Shown: positions 33,472 to 44,742 of the stretch, in pieces | How positions within the stretch are numbered: the stretch's first letter is position 1 | Layout: each line of letters starts with the position of its first letter | From: an uncultured Sphingomonadaceae bacterium | GTDB taxonomy: Bacteria > Pseudomonadota > Alphaproteobacteria > Sphingomonadales > Sphingomonadaceae | Direction: 5' to 3' | DNA: 64,000 nucleotides | Assembly: GCA_913060895.1 (NCBI GenBank) | Contig: CAJXSN010000004.1 | Location: forward strand, 62,001-126,000 | Notes under the pieces: generated by a model | Seen by the model: only the letters and a program-made list of their open reading frames with translations | Told to the model about the DNA's origin: nothing | Database searches by the model: none | Program-made: the position numbers and the translations under genes

Positions 33472-35397
33472 ATGGCAAATACTAAGCAGAAAGCCGGGAA
33501 GGGTGGAGCACCTGTCAGTTCGCACCCCGCCTTTCCGGCGATTGTTGCCCTTTGGTTTGCAGCATTGTTCGGCATTGGCAGTCTGGTTCTGCCGCATACC
33601 CTGCTGGAAGGCATTATCACCGGTATCGGGATCGACGCAGTGGTGCCCGCAGCAGCGCCCCCGCTGGGCTTTACCGCTCGCGCGATGACTGCCGTGCTGG
33701 CCGCAGGGATCGGTCTGGCAACCGGTCTGGTGCTGGCGCGCAAGGTCACGCAGTCACAATCTCCCGCAATAGAGCGCTCCCGCGATCTCCGGTTGAACGA
33801 GGCGGACCGCCACCCCGACGCACCGGCCAAACGCCCGATATCTGCCAGCAGCGAGCTGGGCAGTGAAGGTCTGGGTCCATTGGAAGATCCCTGGAAATTC
33901 GAGGACGAATGGGCCGAAAGCGATGAAGCGAGCGCGAAAACAGAGGCTGATCAGTCGCCCGATCCTGTTGCTGCAAAACTGGCCGGTCGCCGCCGTTCTT
34001 TGTCGGTAACCGATGATTCCGGTCCGAGCGAATTCATGCATACCGTGCCGCTTCCGGGCCAAAGCTTCGACGAACCGCTTGAACTTGATCTGACCGCCGA
34101 ACAGTTCGGCGAGAAAGAAGACGCGGCTCTGGAAGAATTTGCCGAGGAAACTGACGCATTGCGCAACGTTGCCCAACTGCAGAACGATGGGGCGGCGAAG
34201 CAGCCAGCCGCAGTGCCCGGCTTTTATCCCGATACGCACATTCCGGATACAATGATGGAAGGTGCAGGGACGGTTTCCGATCGGGCAGCCCCGGCCCTGC
34301 AGGAGGGGGAAGATTCCTCCGACAACCAGGACAACGATTTTGCAACTTCCTTCATGCAGGAAGAGTCCATGACCCAGCCGACACAGCCCGCCATGCCTTC
34401 CTTCGCAGCACCGAATGATGCGGCTGCGACAAATGCTTCCGAACCGCCGTCCGATCAGGGCGAAAACACACAGAACGGAAACGCACTGTCCGATCTCGGC
34501 ATGGCCGAACTTGTCGAACGTTTCGCCACCGCCTTGCAGGCAAAGGCCGAACGCGAAAGAGAAGAAAAAGTGTCGTCCGCTCCGGTCCCGCCAACGGCTG
34601 GCTTCGATGGCGCCAATCCCTTTGCAGATCGCGCCGACGATGCCGATTTGCAATCGTTCAGCGCCGCATCCAATCTGCCCTTTACCTCGCCGCTCGTGTC
34701 GAGGTCTGGTCTGTCCGCGCCCGCCGAAAGTGAAGCAGTGGCGGAACGTAAGGCCGAAGAACCGATGGTGTTCCGACGGGCCAATGCGACCGCAGCTATG
34801 GACGCTTCTGACGCTGCCGAAACGCCGTTTGGAAGCGATGAGCCTGCCATGCCTTCGGCTCTTCGACCGCTCGATATGTCGGATTCAGACGAAGTAAACG
34901 ACGACTTGGCATCTGCTCCGTTGTCGATCGACTTCGCTCGCCAGCACCCCTTCGCCGGCCCGGTTGCCCCAACGAATGACCAGGCAGAAGAATCCCCGCC
35001 CCATGATGCGTCGTTTGCAGCGACTGCAATGGCGCCGGATATCTCATTTGGTGCGGCAGACGAAGACGACAGCGAAAGTCAGGACGCCTACAGTTCGTTG
35101 CTCAATATGAAGAGCATGCTGTCCGATCATGAATTCGCCCGGGTCGAGGACAAGACCCAGAACGAAGATGCCTTGCCGGAGCCTGTGGTTGTTTTCCCCG
35201 GTCAGCAGGACGAACAGCCGGTAGGCAATCACAAGCCCAACCCGCGCCCGTTCGATGCGCCGACCGGCGCCCGTTCGGCCGGAAACGCCGGACCATCTCC
35301 AGCAGCGTCTGCAAGTGAGCCGTCCGACCCTTCCGAAACCGAGCGCGCCTTGCGCGAAGCTCTGGAAAAACTCCAGCGGATGAGCGGAGCTGCCTGA
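33472..35397 (+). CDS. Large acidic, low-complexity membrane-anchored protein of unknown function (641 aa)
   Basis: Two hydrophobic segments at about residues 22-42 and 68-90 anchor the protein; the following 550 residues are acidic, Ser/Ala/Pro/Asp-rich and mostly lack hydrophobic runs, with short recurring patterns such as FEDEWAESDE, LDMSDSDEV and AADEDDSESQDAYSSLLNMK. The last 25 residues form a charged amphipathic helix (ETERALREALEKLQRM). A scaffold or cell-envelope tether is imaginable, nothing more. It follows the glycosyltransferase by 46 bp on the same strand. ATG 33472 is preferred over the GTG at 33460. The 231-bp gap to gltB contains only one hairpin. Confidence 0.7.
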   Translation: MANTKQKAGKGGAPVSSHPAFPAIVALWFAALFGIGSLVLPHTLLEGIITGIGIDAVVPAAAPPLGFTARAMTAVLAAGIGLATGLVLARKVTQSQSPAIERSRDLRLNEADRHPDAPAKRPISASSELGSEGLGPLEDPWKFEDEWAESDEASAKTEADQSPDPVAAKLAGRRRSLSVTDDSGPSEFMHTVPLPGQSFDEPLELDLTAEQFGEKEDAALEEFAEETDALRNVAQLQNDGAAKQPAAVPGFYPDTHIPDTMMEGAGTVSDRAAPALQEGEDSSDNQDNDFATSFMQEESMTQPTQPAMPSFAAPNDAAATNASEPPSDQGENTQNGNALSDLGMAELVERFATALQAKAEREREEKVSSAPVPPTAGFDGANPFADRADDADLQSFSAASNLPFTSPLVSRSGLSAPAESEAVAERKAEEPMVFRRANATAAMDASDAAETPFGSDEPAMPSALRPLDMSDSDEVNDDLASAPLSIDFARQHPFAGPVAPTNDQAEESPPHDASFAATAMAPDISFGAADEDDSESQDAYSSLLNMKSMLSDHEFARVEDKTQNEDALPEPVVVFPGQQDEQPVGNHKPNPRPFDAPTGARSAGNAGPSPAASASEPSDPSETERALREALEKLQRMSGAA

Positions 35398-35457
35398 CCC
35401 GAAGCAGCGCAAACCGCGCTGCAGCAGGCCCCGTGTTCCGGTAAAATTATAAGCCTT

Positions 35458-35484
35458 GGGGCGGATCAAGATTTGATTCGCCCC
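35458..35484. terminator. Possible hairpin terminator after the acidic protein gene
   Basis: A 12-bp arm pair, GGGGCGGATCAA with TTGATTCGCCCC (one G-T wobble), small loop. No T-tract follows, only TTCGCACTTG, so termination is uncertain; a processing or regulatory hairpin in the gltB leader is an alternative. Confidence 0.45.
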
Positions 35485-35628
35485 TTCGCACTTGCAAAAA
35501 ACATATTCGGTCGCCAAAAGAATGGCTCGCGACAGTTTCGTACAGGGCTTAGCCTGCGAAACGCGTGCTTAATTGCCGCGCGCTGCCTGAAAGGTATGCC
35601 GCTAGGCATCTGACAGGAATGGCAAGTT

Positions 35629-38600
35629 ATGGCTCACCCCGCGCCGCAGGGCCTTTATGATCCGCGCAATGAACACGACGCCTGTGGTGTCGGTTTTGTG
35701 GCGCATATTAAGGGCGAGCGGAGCCATTCCATTGTCAAACAGGGCTTGGAAATTCTCTCCAATCTCGATCATCGCGGGGCCGTGGGTGCCGATCCGCTGC
35801 TGGGCGATGGCGCAGGCATACTGCTGCAGATCCCCGACCCGCTGATTCGCAGATGGGCTGAGAATAACGGCCACGACCTGCCACCGCGCGGCGAATATGC
35901 CGTGGCGATGTGCTTTCTGCCGCAGGACGAGGCCGGGCGCAATTTTGTGATCGAGCGGCTGGAACGCTTCACCGAAAAAGAAGGCCAGAGCGTTGTCGGC
36001 TGGCGCGATGTACCCGTCACATTGGATGGTCTGGGCAAGGCTGTGATTTCTTCCATGCCGGTGATCCGCCAGTGCGTCATCGCTCGCGGAAGCAACTGCG
36101 CCGACGAGGCTGCGTTTGAGCGTAAGCTGATAGTGATTCGCAAACAAACGCTGAACCCGCTGGCGAAACTGTCGGTGAAGCATGATCTGCCGACCCTGAC
36201 CCAAACCTACATTCCCAGCTTCAGTGCACGAACCATCGTATATAAGGGCCTGCTTCTGGCAAATCAGGTTGGCACATTTTACGACGATCTACGCGACCCT
36301 GATTGCGTGTCGGCCCTCGGCCTGGTGCATCAGCGCTTCAGCACCAACACATTCCCCAGCTGGCGACTGGCCCATCCCTATCGTTTCATGGCGCATAACG
36401 GCGAAATCAATACGGTTCGCGGCAATGTGAACTGGATGAATGCCCGCCGCCGAACAATGGAAAGCGAGCTGCTCGGCCCCGATCTGGATAAGATGTGGCC
36501 GCTGATTCCGCATGGCCAGTCGGACACTGCGTGTCTCGACAATGCGCTCGAACTGTTGCTGGCAGGCGGGTACTCGCTTGCCCATGCCATGATGATGCTG
36601 ATGCCGGAAGCCTGGGCAGGCAATGCCCAGATGGAACCTGCCCGCCGCGCGTTTTATGAATATCACGCTGCTTTGATGGAACCGTGGGATGGCCCCGCTG
36701 CCGTCGCATTTACCGATGGCCGCCAGATTGGTGCAACGCTGGACCGCAACGGCCTGCGCCCTGCCCGCTTCTGCGTTACCAAAGACGATCTAATTTGCCT
36801 CTCATCGGAAAGCGGTGTGCTGCCTTTCGACGATGCCGACATTACCCGCAAATGGCGTTTGCAGCCGGGCAAGATGCTGCTGATCGATCTGGAAGAAGGC
36901 CGGATCATCGAAGACGCCGAATTGAAGGCCGATCTGGCCGCCGGCAAGCCTTACGCCGAATGGCTCGACACAGCGCAGTACAATCTGGAAGATTTGGATG
37001 TAGTCGATCCGGAATTCGCGCAGCTGCCGCAGGACGAGAATATGGAGACGCCCACGCTTCTTCAGGCGCAGCAGACATTCGGTTACACGCAGGAAGATAT
37101 TCGACGCTTCCTTGAACCAATGGCTGTCAATGCCGACGATCCGCTTGGTTCTATGGGTACGGACACACCAATTGCCGTGCTGTCGGACAAGAGCCGCCTG
37201 CTGTATGATTATTTCAAGCAGAACTTCGCGCAGGTAACCAACCCGCCGATCGATCCGATTCGCGAAGAACTGGTGATGAGCCTGCTGTCGATGATCGGCC
37301 CTCGCCCCAATCTGCTGGGCAAGGAAGCCGGTACGCACAAACGGCTCGAAGTCAGCCAGCCGATCCTGACCAATGCCGACCTGGCGAAAATCCGCTCTGT
37401 AGAGACTGCGCTTGATGGGGCATTCCGCACTGCCACGGTGGACACCACCTGGGACGCGGGAAGGGGTGTAGAGGGCGTTGAACTGGCCATCAAGGAAATG
37501 TGCTGGGCCGCAACAGAGGCGGTGCTGCAGGATGCGAATATCCTGATTCTGTCCGACCGCGCGATGAGCGAGGGCCGCGTGCCGTTGCCCGCTGCACTGG
37601 CGACATCGGCTGTACACCATCACCTCGTCCGTCAGGGCCTGCGGATGCAGACCGGGCTGGTAGTGGAAACCGGCGAAGCGCGTGAAGTGCATCATTACTG
37701 TGTGCTGGCTGGCTACGGCGCGGAAGCCATCAACCCCTATCTGGCGTTAGAAACGCTGGAAGCGCTGCGCGTCAAACGCCACCCCGATTTGACCGCCGAT
37801 GAGGTCGAGCGGAATTACATCAAGGCCATCGGTAAGGGCATCCGCAAGGTTATGTCCAAAATGGGCATCAGCACCTACCAGTCCTATTGCGGCGCGCAGA
37901 TCTTCGACGCGGTCGGCCTCTCCAGCGATCTGATCGAAGAGTATTTCAGCGGCACTGCAACCACCATCGAAGGCATCGGACTCGCCGAAGTGGCGGAGGA
38001 ATCCATCCGCCGCCATGCGCTGGCTTACGGCGATGACCCGCTGCATACCGAAATGCTGGCTGTAGGGGGCATCTACCAATACCGTCTTCGCGGCGAGGAG
38101 CACGCGTGGACCCCCACTAATGTCGCGCAATTACAGCACGCTGTGCGTGGCGGACCGGATGCGAAGGGTGTTGAGAATTACGAAGCCTTTGCAGCGAGCA
38201 TCAACGAGCAATCCGAGCGCCTGCTGACCATTCGCGGTCTGCTGGAACTGCGTGAAGCCGAGATGCCGTTGTCTCTGGACGAGGTTGAACCGGCCTCCGA
38301 ACTCGTCAAACGCTTCAGCACTGGCGCGATGAGTCTCGGCTCGATCAGCCACGAGGCGCACTCGACCATGGCTATCGCGATGAACCGAATGGGCGCACGA
38401 TCGAACACCGGCGAAGGAGGCGAGGAACCATTCCGCTTCACACCGATGGACAATGGCGATTCCATGCGCAGCCGGATCAAGCAGGTGGCCAGTGGCCGCT
38501 TTGGCGTGACAACGGAATATCTGGTCAATTCGGACGATATCCAGATCAAGATGGCGCAGGGCGCAAAGCCGGGTGAAGGCGGACAATTGCCAGGCCACAA

Positions 38601-40293
38601 GGTGGACAAGCGGATCGGTGCAGTGCGCCATTCGACCCCGGGTGTCGGTCTCATCTCGCCCCCGCCGCACCACGACATCTACTCGATCGAGGATCTGGCC
38701 CAGCTGATCCACGATCTGAAGAATGTACAGCCCAGTTCGCGCATCTCGGTCAAACTGGTGTCCGAAGTGGGCGTGGGCACAGTGGCTGCCGGCGTGTCGA
38801 AAGCCCGCGCCGACCATGTCACTATCTCGGGCTATGAAGGCGGCACGGGCGCTTCACCGCTGACCAGCCTGACGCACGCAGGCTCCCCGTGGGAAATCGG
38901 TCTGGCGGAAACCCAGCAGACGTTGCTGCTGAACGATCTGCGCAGCCGGATCGCCGTGCAGGTCGATGGCGGCCTGCGCACCGGCCGCGATGTTGCCATT
39001 GGCGCCTTGCTGGGCGCCGACGAGTTCGGCTTTGCCACCGCCCCGCTGATTGCGGCGGGCTGCATTATGATGCGCAAGTGCCACCTCAATACTTGCCCTG
39101 TAGGCGTGGCGACGCAGGACCCGGTGCTGCGCGCGCGCTTCACCGGTACGCCGGAGCACGTCATCAATTACTTCTTTTATGTGGCAGAAGAACTGCGCGG
39201 CATCATGGCGCGCCTGGGCTTCCGCACTCTGGAAGAAATGGTCGGCCGGGTGGATCTGCTCGATACCCGCCGGGTGGAGCGCCACTGGAAGGCCGACGGC
39301 GTCGATCTGTCGCGTCTGCTGCATCAGGTAAACTTGCCTGAAGGCCGCAAGCTGCATCATACGCAGACGCAGGATCACGGACTGGAAGCGGCGTTGGACA
39401 ATGATCTGATTGCAGCGTCGAAATCTACGCTGGACAATGGCGAGCCGATTCAACTGGATCGCGAGATCCGCAATGTCCACCGCACGGTAGGTGCGATGTT
39501 GTCTGGCCGAATTGCCGAGAAGCATGGGCATACCGGGCTTGCTCCCGATACCATCCGTGTGAACTTTACCGGGGTTGCCGGTCAAAGTTTCGGTGCGTGG
39601 CTGGCCCACGGGGTCACGCTGGATTTGGTTGGTGATGCCAATGACTATGTCGGCAAGGGCCTGTCGGGCGGACGCATCATCGTTCGTGCACCGGATGCCG
39701 CGCCGCGCAGCCCCGACCAGAACATCATCGTCGGTAATACCGTCCTGTATGGCGCCATTGCAGGCGAGGCCTATTTCGAAGGCGTAGCCGGCGAGAGGTT
39801 TGCCGTGCGCAATTCCGGCGCCCTTGCAGTTGTCGAAGGCGCAGGCGATCATGCCTGCGAATATATGACTGGCGGCGTTGTTGTCGTGCTGGGCGCAACG
39901 GGACGTAATTTTGCCGCAGGCATGAGCGGCGGTGTCGCCTATGTGCTGGATGAAGATGGCAGCTTTGCCGATCTGGTCAATCCTGCGCAGGTCGAGTTGG
40001 AGCGCATTACCGGCGAGCCTTCCGATACCGAAGGCACGGGCCTCCCCCGCCAGCGTCCGCAAAGTGTCCATGATTTCGGCATGGGTGATATGCTGCGTCA
40101 CGATGCGATGCGGCTGCGTATTTTGGTGGAGCGGCACAAGCTGCATACCGGTTCTGCCAAGGCTGCTGCCTTGCTGGATGATTGGGACGCCAGCCTCGCA
40201 AAATTCGTCAAAGTCATGCCGACCGATTACCGCCGCGCACTTACCGCTTTGGAAAACGAGCGGAATGAAGCGGCGTCGGAAGCGGCGGAATAA
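35629..40293 (+). CDS. gltB: Glutamate synthase (NADPH) large subunit
   Basis: A 1554-residue class II glutamine amidotransferase plus synthase. The N-terminal Cys19 in [16 protein letters not shown] would be the amidotransferase nucleophile after propeptide removal; [12 protein letters not shown] and [13 protein letters not shown] are the glutaminase site. The synthase half holds [35 protein letters not shown] (FMN) and [15 protein letters not shown] (3Fe-4S). It makes two glutamates from glutamine and 2-oxoglutarate. Length matches other alphaproteobacteria. gltD follows 10 bp after the stop. Regulation is not evident in the 231-bp upstream region. Confidence 0.97.
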   Translation: MAHPAPQGLYDPRNEHDACGVGFVAHIKGERSHSIVKQGLEILSNLDHRGAVGADPLLGDGAGILLQIPDPLIRRWAENNGHDLPPRGEYAVAMCFLPQDEAGRNFVIERLERFTEKEGQSVVGWRDVPVTLDGLGKAVISSMPVIRQCVIARGSNCADEAAFERKLIVIRKQTLNPLAKLSVKHDLPTLTQTYIPSFSARTIVYKGLLLANQVGTFYDDLRDPDCVSALGLVHQRFSTNTFPSWRLAHPYRFMAHNGEINTVRGNVNWMNARRRTMESELLGPDLDKMWPLIPHGQSDTACLDNALELLLAGGYSLAHAMMMLMPEAWAGNAQMEPARRAFYEYHAALMEPWDGPAAVAFTDGRQIGATLDRNGLRPARFCVTKDDLICLSSESGVLPFDDADITRKWRLQPGKMLLIDLEEGRIIEDAELKADLAAGKPYAEWLDTAQYNLEDLDVVDPEFAQLPQDENMETPTLLQAQQTFGYTQEDIRRFLEPMAVNADDPLGSMGTDTPIAVLSDKSRLLYDYFKQNFAQVTNPPIDPIREELVMSLLSMIGPRPNLLGKEAGTHKRLEVSQPILTNADLAKIRSVETALDGAFRTATVDTTWDAGRGVEGVELAIKEMCWAATEAVLQDANILILSDRAMSEGRVPLPAALATSAVHHHLVRQGLRMQTGLVVETGEAREVHHYCVLAGYGAEAINPYLALETLEALRVKRHPDLTADEVERNYIKAIGKGIRKVMSKMGISTYQSYCGAQIFDAVGLSSDLIEEYFSGTATTIEGIGLAEVAEESIRRHALAYGDDPLHTEMLAVGGIYQYRLRGEEHAWTPTNVAQLQHAVRGGPDAKGVENYEAFAASINEQSERLLTIRGLLELREAEMPLSLDEVEPASELVKRFSTGAMSLGSISHEAHSTMAIAMNRMGARSNTGEGGEEPFRFTPMDNGDSMRSRIKQVASGRFGVTTEYLVNSDDIQIKMAQGAKPGEGGQLPGHKVDKRIGAVRHSTPGVGLISPPPHHDIYSIEDLAQLIHDLKNVQPSSRISVKLVSEVGVGTVAAGVSKARADHVTISGYEGGTGASPLTSLTHAGSPWEIGLAETQQTLLLNDLRSRIAVQVDGGLRTGRDVAIGALLGADEFGFATAPLIAAGCIMMRKCHLNTCPVGVATQDPVLRARFTGTPEHVINYFFYVAEELRGIMARLGFRTLEEMVGRVDLLDTRRVERHWKADGVDLSRLLHQVNLPEGRKLHHTQTQDHGLEAALDNDLIAASKSTLDNGEPIQLDREIRNVHRTVGAMLSGRIAEKHGHTGLAPDTIRVNFTGVAGQSFGAWLAHGVTLDLVGDANDYVGKGLSGGRIIVRAPDAAPRSPDQNIIVGNTVLYGAIAGEAYFEGVAGERFAVRNSGALAVVEGAGDHACEYMTGGVVVVLGATGRNFAAGMSGGVAYVLDEDGSFADLVNPAQVELERITGEPSDTEGTGLPRQRPQSVHDFGMGDMLRHDAMRLRILVERHKLHTGSAKAAALLDDWDASLAKFVKVMPTDYRRALTALENERNEAASEAAE

Positions 40294-40303
40294 GGGTCAA
40301 ATA

Positions 40304-41740
40304 ATGGGCAAAGAAACCGGCTTCCTCGAAATCGAACGGCGTGAACGGGATTACCTCGCGCCTGAAGAACGTCTGCAAAACTATCGTGAATTCACGCTTC
40401 CGCTCGCCGAAGGGGAACTGCGCGATCAGGCTGCGCGCTGCATGAATTGCGGCATTCCGTATTGCCATAAAGGCTGTCCGGTAAACAACATCATCCCCGA
40501 CTGGAACCACTTGGTTTACGAAGATGACTGGAAGAACGCGCTGACCATGCTGCATTCCACCAACAATTTCCCCGAATTCACCGGCCGCATTTGTCCCGCG
40601 CCATGTGAAGCGGCTTGCACGCTTAATATCGACGACAATCCGGTGACCATCAAATCGATCGAATGTGCCATTATTGATCGCGGGTTCGAGGAAGGGTGGG
40701 TCACCCCGCAAGTACCCAAAAAGCAGACTGGACGTGCAGTGGCGGTTATAGGTTCCGGCCCGGCAGGCCTTGCCTGCGCCCAGCAGCTGGCCCGCGCCGG
40801 ACATGCTGTTACCATCTTCGAGAAAAGCGACCGAATTGGTGGATTGCTGCGTTATGGCATCCCCGATTTCAAAATGGAGAAGCACCTGATCAACCGGCGC
40901 GCGGTCCAGATGGAAGCAGAAGGTGTCCAGTTTAAAACCAGTTCCGAAGTCGGTGTCGAAGTCAGCTTGCAAGCCTTGCGGGAAAATTTCGACGCGGTGG
41001 TGCTGGCTGGCGGCGCGGAAGAGGCCCGTTTGCTCGATATTCCCGGCGCCGAGTTCGACGGTGTACGGCTGGCTATGGAATTCCTCAGCCAGCAGAACAA
41101 GCGCAATGCCGGCGACGATGAAGTGCGCGCTGCACCCCGCGGAACGCTGACCGCGACGGGCAAGGACGTGATCGTGATCGGCGGCGGCGATACCGGCTCG
41201 GACTGCGTCGGCACCTCCAACCGGCAGGGCGCAAAAAGCGTGACCCAGCTGGAAATCATGCCCCAGCCGCCCGAACATGAAGACAAGGCAATGACCTGGC
41301 CCGATTGGCCGGTGAAAATGCGGACCACATCCAGCCACGAGGAAGGGGCGAACCGCGACTGGTCGATCCTGACCAAGCGGGTGATCGGCGACGGCGAAAC
41401 CATGACCGGCCTCGAATGCATCCGCATCGAATGGCGCGACGGTAAGATCGAGGAAATAGAGGGCAGCGAATTCACGCTGCCTGCCGACCTGATCCTGCTG
41501 GCGATGGGCTTTACCGGCCCCAAACGCCGGGGTCTGCTGGATCGCGCCGGAGTGGAGCTGGATGGCCGCGGCAATGTTGCCGCCGATACCGACAGTTATG
41601 TCACCAGCGAGGCGGACATTTTTGCTTGCGGCGATATGCGCCGCGGGCAGAGCCTGGTGGTCTGGGCCATCCGCGAAGGGCGGCAAGCGGCCCGCGCGGT
41701 GGACGAAGCTCTGATGGGTGCGTCACAACTGCCACGTTAA
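40304..41740 (+). CDS. gltD: Glutamate synthase (NADPH) small subunit
   Basis: A 478-residue flavoprotein passing electrons from NADPH to the large subunit. The N-terminal [4Fe-4S] segment [17 protein letters not shown], the FAD site [12 protein letters not shown] and the NADPH site GGGDTGSDC are intact; LLAMGFTGP and [19 protein letters not shown] are the usual C-terminal elements. The ATG at 40304 follows the gltB stop by 10 bp; the wider open frame back to 39932 is a different reading inside gltB and is not the start. Confidence 0.96.
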   Translation: MGKETGFLEIERRERDYLAPEERLQNYREFTLPLAEGELRDQAARCMNCGIPYCHKGCPVNNIIPDWNHLVYEDDWKNALTMLHSTNNFPEFTGRICPAPCEAACTLNIDDNPVTIKSIECAIIDRGFEEGWVTPQVPKKQTGRAVAVIGSGPAGLACAQQLARAGHAVTIFEKSDRIGGLLRYGIPDFKMEKHLINRRAVQMEAEGVQFKTSSEVGVEVSLQALRENFDAVVLAGGAEEARLLDIPGAEFDGVRLAMEFLSQQNKRNAGDDEVRAAPRGTLTATGKDVIVIGGGDTGSDCVGTSNRQGAKSVTQLEIMPQPPEHEDKAMTWPDWPVKMRTTSSHEEGANRDWSILTKRVIGDGETMTGLECIRIEWRDGKIEEIEGSEFTLPADLILLAMGFTGPKRRGLLDRAGVELDGRGNVAADTDSYVTSEADIFACGDMRRGQSLVVWAIREGRQAARAVDEALMGASQLPR

Positions 41741-41801
41741 GAACGTGAACCGCAGGGCAAAAATGAGCGCGCGGGTAACCACTGGTCGCAAGAGTACGCC
41801 G

Positions 41802-42563
41802 ATGATGAAGCGAAGTTCCAATTGCATGCTCGCTTTCTGCGCACCGACTTTTATCCTGACGGGCTGCGCCACAGGTCTGCCCGATACGGCAACGAACGCG
41901 GTTCAAGTCGCAGATGCGCGTCAAAGCGATAACGCCGGCGATATATCGAACAGCGAATACGTCGGCCGATATAATGGCAACTCCTTCGAAACGGCGATGG
42001 GAATGGAATTGACCGCCGACGGCAAATTCCAGTGGGGCCTGTCGGTCGGTGCGCTTGATATGCGGGCAGAAGGTACCTGGAACGAGCGGGACGGAACCGT
42101 GCTTTTCACGTCTGACCCGGTGCCAGTGCCGCCCCGCCTTTACTGGCTCGGACTGGAGAATAATGCAGCAGGTGACACGAGCGCTCCGATGGTAAAAGTG
42201 ATGTTTGCCGAGACCGGCAAACCGTTCGGATATGCGGATGTGATGCTGACCTGCGGCGACGGCTCGCAAGCTCTTGAACAGATACCAGAGGAAGGCTGGT
42301 CGCCCGAGGCCGGGGCATGCCGGAATGCGGTTTCGATCACTGTGCAGCAAAGTATGTACGATCTCCGGTCTGACCGCTTCGATCTGGCCGAGATGGGATG
42401 GCAGCCGGGCCGGACCATACGTATCGCGTTTGAACCCAACGATATCGGCGTGATGGACCTGACAGGAATGACCGGACACCTGTACGAAGGAATACTTACC
42501 GTCGACGGCCCGTTAGGCCGTGAAAAATTTCGGAAAATCAGGGTGGTTCCGCCCGAGGAGTGA
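41802..42563 (+). CDS. Putative lipoprotein of unknown function
   Basis: A protein of about 253 residues. MMKRSSNCMLAFCAPTFILTGC gives a signal peptide with lipobox TGC at residues 20-22; the mature part has a beta-rich pattern (YVGRYNGNSFETAMGMELTADGKFQWGLS) like cell-surface or META-type domains, and a later Cys pair. I do not recognise the family. In-frame starts at 41763 and 41718 are possible; 41763 has an AGGGC stretch 6 bases upstream but would add 13 charged residues before the signal. Gap to gltD is 61 bp, so it may be co-transcribed. Confidence 0.68.
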   Translation: MMKRSSNCMLAFCAPTFILTGCATGLPDTATNAVQVADARQSDNAGDISNSEYVGRYNGNSFETAMGMELTADGKFQWGLSVGALDMRAEGTWNERDGTVLFTSDPVPVPPRLYWLGLENNAAGDTSAPMVKVMFAETGKPFGYADVMLTCGDGSQALEQIPEEGWSPEAGACRNAVSITVQQSMYDLRSDRFDLAEMGWQPGRTIRIAFEPNDIGVMDLTGMTGHLYEGILTVDGPLGREKFRKIRVVPPEE

Positions 42564-42688
42564 ATGGGGTTGGCATTGACAGCTATCAGGCGAATTACGA
42601 GCTGCCGATAAAGGCGTTGTGTCTGGAATTGGCGACAATATCGCAATCGTATATGAACATTCAGGTGGCTCCGCGCCCCCCTTCCGCT

Positions 42689-43366
42689 TTACGTCCAGAC
42701 GATCTCACTGCGTCCGGCCTCGCGCAGAAACGCGTTCGTGCGGCTGAATGGCTGCGAGCCGAAGAACCCGCGATAGGCCGACAGCGGGCTGGGGTGCGGG
42801 CTTTCGATCACATGGTGGGGCCTCGCTTGCAGAGCCGGGATCGCACGCGCTTTCTTCTGGGCATGGGCGCCCCACAGCACGAACACAGTCGGATCGGCCC
42901 GTTCCGCCGCCGCCGAGACAACGGCATCAGTGATCGCCTCCCAGCCGCGCCCCGCATGGCTGCCCGCCTGCCCCGCCTCCACCGTCAGGCTGGTGTTGAG
43001 AAGCAGCACGCCCTGCCGCGCCCAATGCTCCAGATTGCCATGCGGCGGCTTATCGACACCCAGATCGGCGTGCAGTTCCTTGTAGATGTTAGCAAGCGAG
43101 GGCGGGATTTTGCTCCCTTCGGGCACGGAAAACGCCAGTCCGTGTGCCTGTCCCGGCCCGTGATAGGGATCCTGCCCCAATATGACTGCGCGCACTTTAT
43201 CCAGCGGCGTCAGTTCCAGCGCGCGCAGCCGCTGCCCGCGCGGGGGATAGATGGTCTTCCCTGCGTCCTCCTCCAACCGCAGCCAGCCGCCCAGCGCGCG
43301 GACCTCCGGAGTAGCCAATGCAGGCTCCAGCGCGGGGCGCCAGCTATCGGGAACACTCTCGCTCAT
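42689..43366 (-). CDS. ung: Uracil-DNA glycosylase
   Basis: A 225-residue family 1 UDG. Motif [18 protein letters not shown] contains the catalytic Asp66, and [13 protein letters not shown] is the DNA-intercalation loop; [11 protein letters not shown] is also diagnostic. It removes uracil from DNA at the start of base excision repair. I start at ATG 43366; a GTG at 43372 is possible. It faces the lipoprotein gene tail to tail over 125 bp and is divergent from the RNase D-like gene. Confidence 0.95.
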   Translation of the reverse strand: MSESVPDSWRPALEPALATPEVRALGGWLRLEEDAGKTIYPPRGQRLRALELTPLDKVRAVILGQDPYHGPGQAHGLAFSVPEGSKIPPSLANIYKELHADLGVDKPPHGNLEHWARQGVLLLNTSLTVEAGQAGSHAGRGWEAITDAVVSAAAERADPTVFVLWGAHAQKKARAIPALQARPHHVIESPHPSPLSAYRGFFGSQPFSRTNAFLREAGRSEIVWT

Positions 43367-43446
43367 CCACACCAGACTAAGCCCGCAGCAGCGCCAATGC
43401 TATGCACCCTTCCCCTCAATCCCCGATCGGCCTAATAGCCCCCGCT

Positions 43447-44070
43447 ATGGCTGTACATTTTCATGAAGAAGACCTCCCCGACGGCGTATTGCAGGGCGAC
43501 AGCCCGCTGGCCGTCGATACCGAGACGATGGGGCTGATCACTGCGCGTGACAGGCTGTGCATTGTCCAAATCAGCGATGGAGGACCGGACGAGCATCTGG
43601 TGCGATTCAATCCCGGCAGCAGTTTCGACGCGCCCAATCTGAAGGCCATTCTGGCTGATCGCTCCAGAGTGAAGCTGTATCATTTTGCCCGTTTCGATCT
43701 GGCCGCGATCGAGCATTATCTGGGCGTGGAAGCAGCGCCTGTGTTCTGCACCAAAATCGCCAGCAAGCTGGTGCGTACCTATACCGACCGACATGGTCTT
43801 AAAAATCTGGTCGAAGAATTGCTGGGCGAGAATATCTCCAAACAGCAGCAATCAAGCGACTGGGGCGGGCCCGACATCAGCCAGGCGCAGCGCGATTATG
43901 CCGCCAGCGATGTGCGCTATCTCCACCGGATGAAAGACGAGTTGGAGAAGCGGCTGGAGCGCGAGGGGCGCATGGAAATGGCGCAGGCTGCGTTCGATTT
44001 CCTGCCGACCCGTGCGCGGCTGGACCTTGCCGGATGGGCCGACAAGGACTTGTTCAGCCACGAAGGCTAA
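43447..44070 (+). CDS. RNase D-like 3'-5' exonuclease
   Basis: A 207-residue DEDD-family exonuclease without C-terminal HRDC domains. AVDTETMGL supplies the first Asp/Glu, HFARFDLAAIE the second Asp, and YAASDVRYLHRM the last Asp with Tyr-type spacing. It probably trims structured RNAs 3' to 5'. The gene is 81 bp from ung (divergent) and 9 bp from lptC, a linkage that recurs in alphaproteobacteria. An upstream ATG at 43402 would add 15 residues that lack conservation in appearance. Confidence 0.85.
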   Translation: MAVHFHEEDLPDGVLQGDSPLAVDTETMGLITARDRLCIVQISDGGPDEHLVRFNPGSSFDAPNLKAILADRSRVKLYHFARFDLAAIEHYLGVEAAPVFCTKIASKLVRTYTDRHGLKNLVEELLGENISKQQQSSDWGGPDISQAQRDYAASDVRYLHRMKDELEKRLEREGRMEMAQAAFDFLPTRARLDLAGWADKDLFSHEG

Positions 44071-44079
44071 AGCTGCGCC

Positions 44080-44742
44080 ATGACTGCACGGATCACCAGC
44101 GATGATGCAAAGGCTCTGCTGCGCGGGCGGCAACGCTTTGCTGCGCCCGGTGGGTTTCACGACAGGCTGGTAGGCATACTGGCAGTCGTCCTGCCAATGG
44201 CGGTCGGCGTCATCGCCGCGCTGATGGTGATTACTCCGTTGGCCCCGCGCGGCGAGGTCAGCTTCCTGCTGGACCGGAACAAGGTAGCCGTGATCGACGA
44301 GCGGTTGAGGGTCGACAATGCGATGGTTCGCGGATCGGACAGTCAAGGGCGGCCCTTCTCCCTTACGGCAGAAGAGGCAGTCCAGAAGTCGACCAAGGAA
44401 GGCATTCTGCGCCTCGATGCACTGGTTGCGCGTATCCTGCTTCCCGAAGGCCCCGCCAGCTTACAGGCACCGGGCGGCCAGTATCTGCTCCGCGAGGACA
44501 TAGTCGATGTGACCGGGACGTTGCTGCTGACCGCAGCCGACGGCTACCGGATGGTTGCCCGCGGCGTTTCGATCGATCTGGAAGAGCGCGAACTGGTCGG
44601 CAGCGACGGCGTCGAAGGGGAGATTCCCGCAGGCACTTTCTCTGCCGATGCACTGCGCATAAATCTGCCCGATCGCACCGTAACATTGACCGGCGATGCG
44701 CGGCTGCGCATGGTGCCCGGACCCCTCAGGAGTATGCAATGA
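44080..44742 (+). CDS. lptC: LPS export ABC transporter periplasmic protein LptC
   Basis: A 220-residue bitopic inner-membrane protein: one helix at about residues 30-52 (LVGILAVVLPMAVGVIAALM), then a beta-jellyroll periplasmic domain (VDNAMVRGSDSQGRPFSLTA, LLLTAADGYRMVARG). LptC forms the bridge that passes LPS from LptB2FG to LptA. It is coupled to lptA by a 4-bp overlap (ATGA), the usual arrangement. The rest of the Lpt inner-membrane complex is not in the window; lptE lies at 48 kb. Confidence 0.88.
   Translation: MTARITSDDAKALLRGRQRFAAPGGFHDRLVGILAVVLPMAVGVIAALMVITPLAPRGEVSFLLDRNKVAVIDERLRVDNAMVRGSDSQGRPFSLTAEEAVQKSTKEGILRLDALVARILLPEGPASLQAPGGQYLLREDIVDVTGTLLLTAADGYRMVARGVSIDLEERELVGSDGVEGEIPAGTFSADALRINLPDRTVTLTGDARLRMVPGPLRSMQ

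Noticed and set aside
38854-40146. 430-aa minus-strand frame within gltB.
   Set aside because: gltB is intact on the plus strand; the antisense frame has no ribosome site or recognisable domain.
39932-40303. Upstream extension of gltD.
   Set aside because: Overlaps the last part of gltB in another frame; residues do not resemble the iron-sulfur start of GltD, which begins at 40304.
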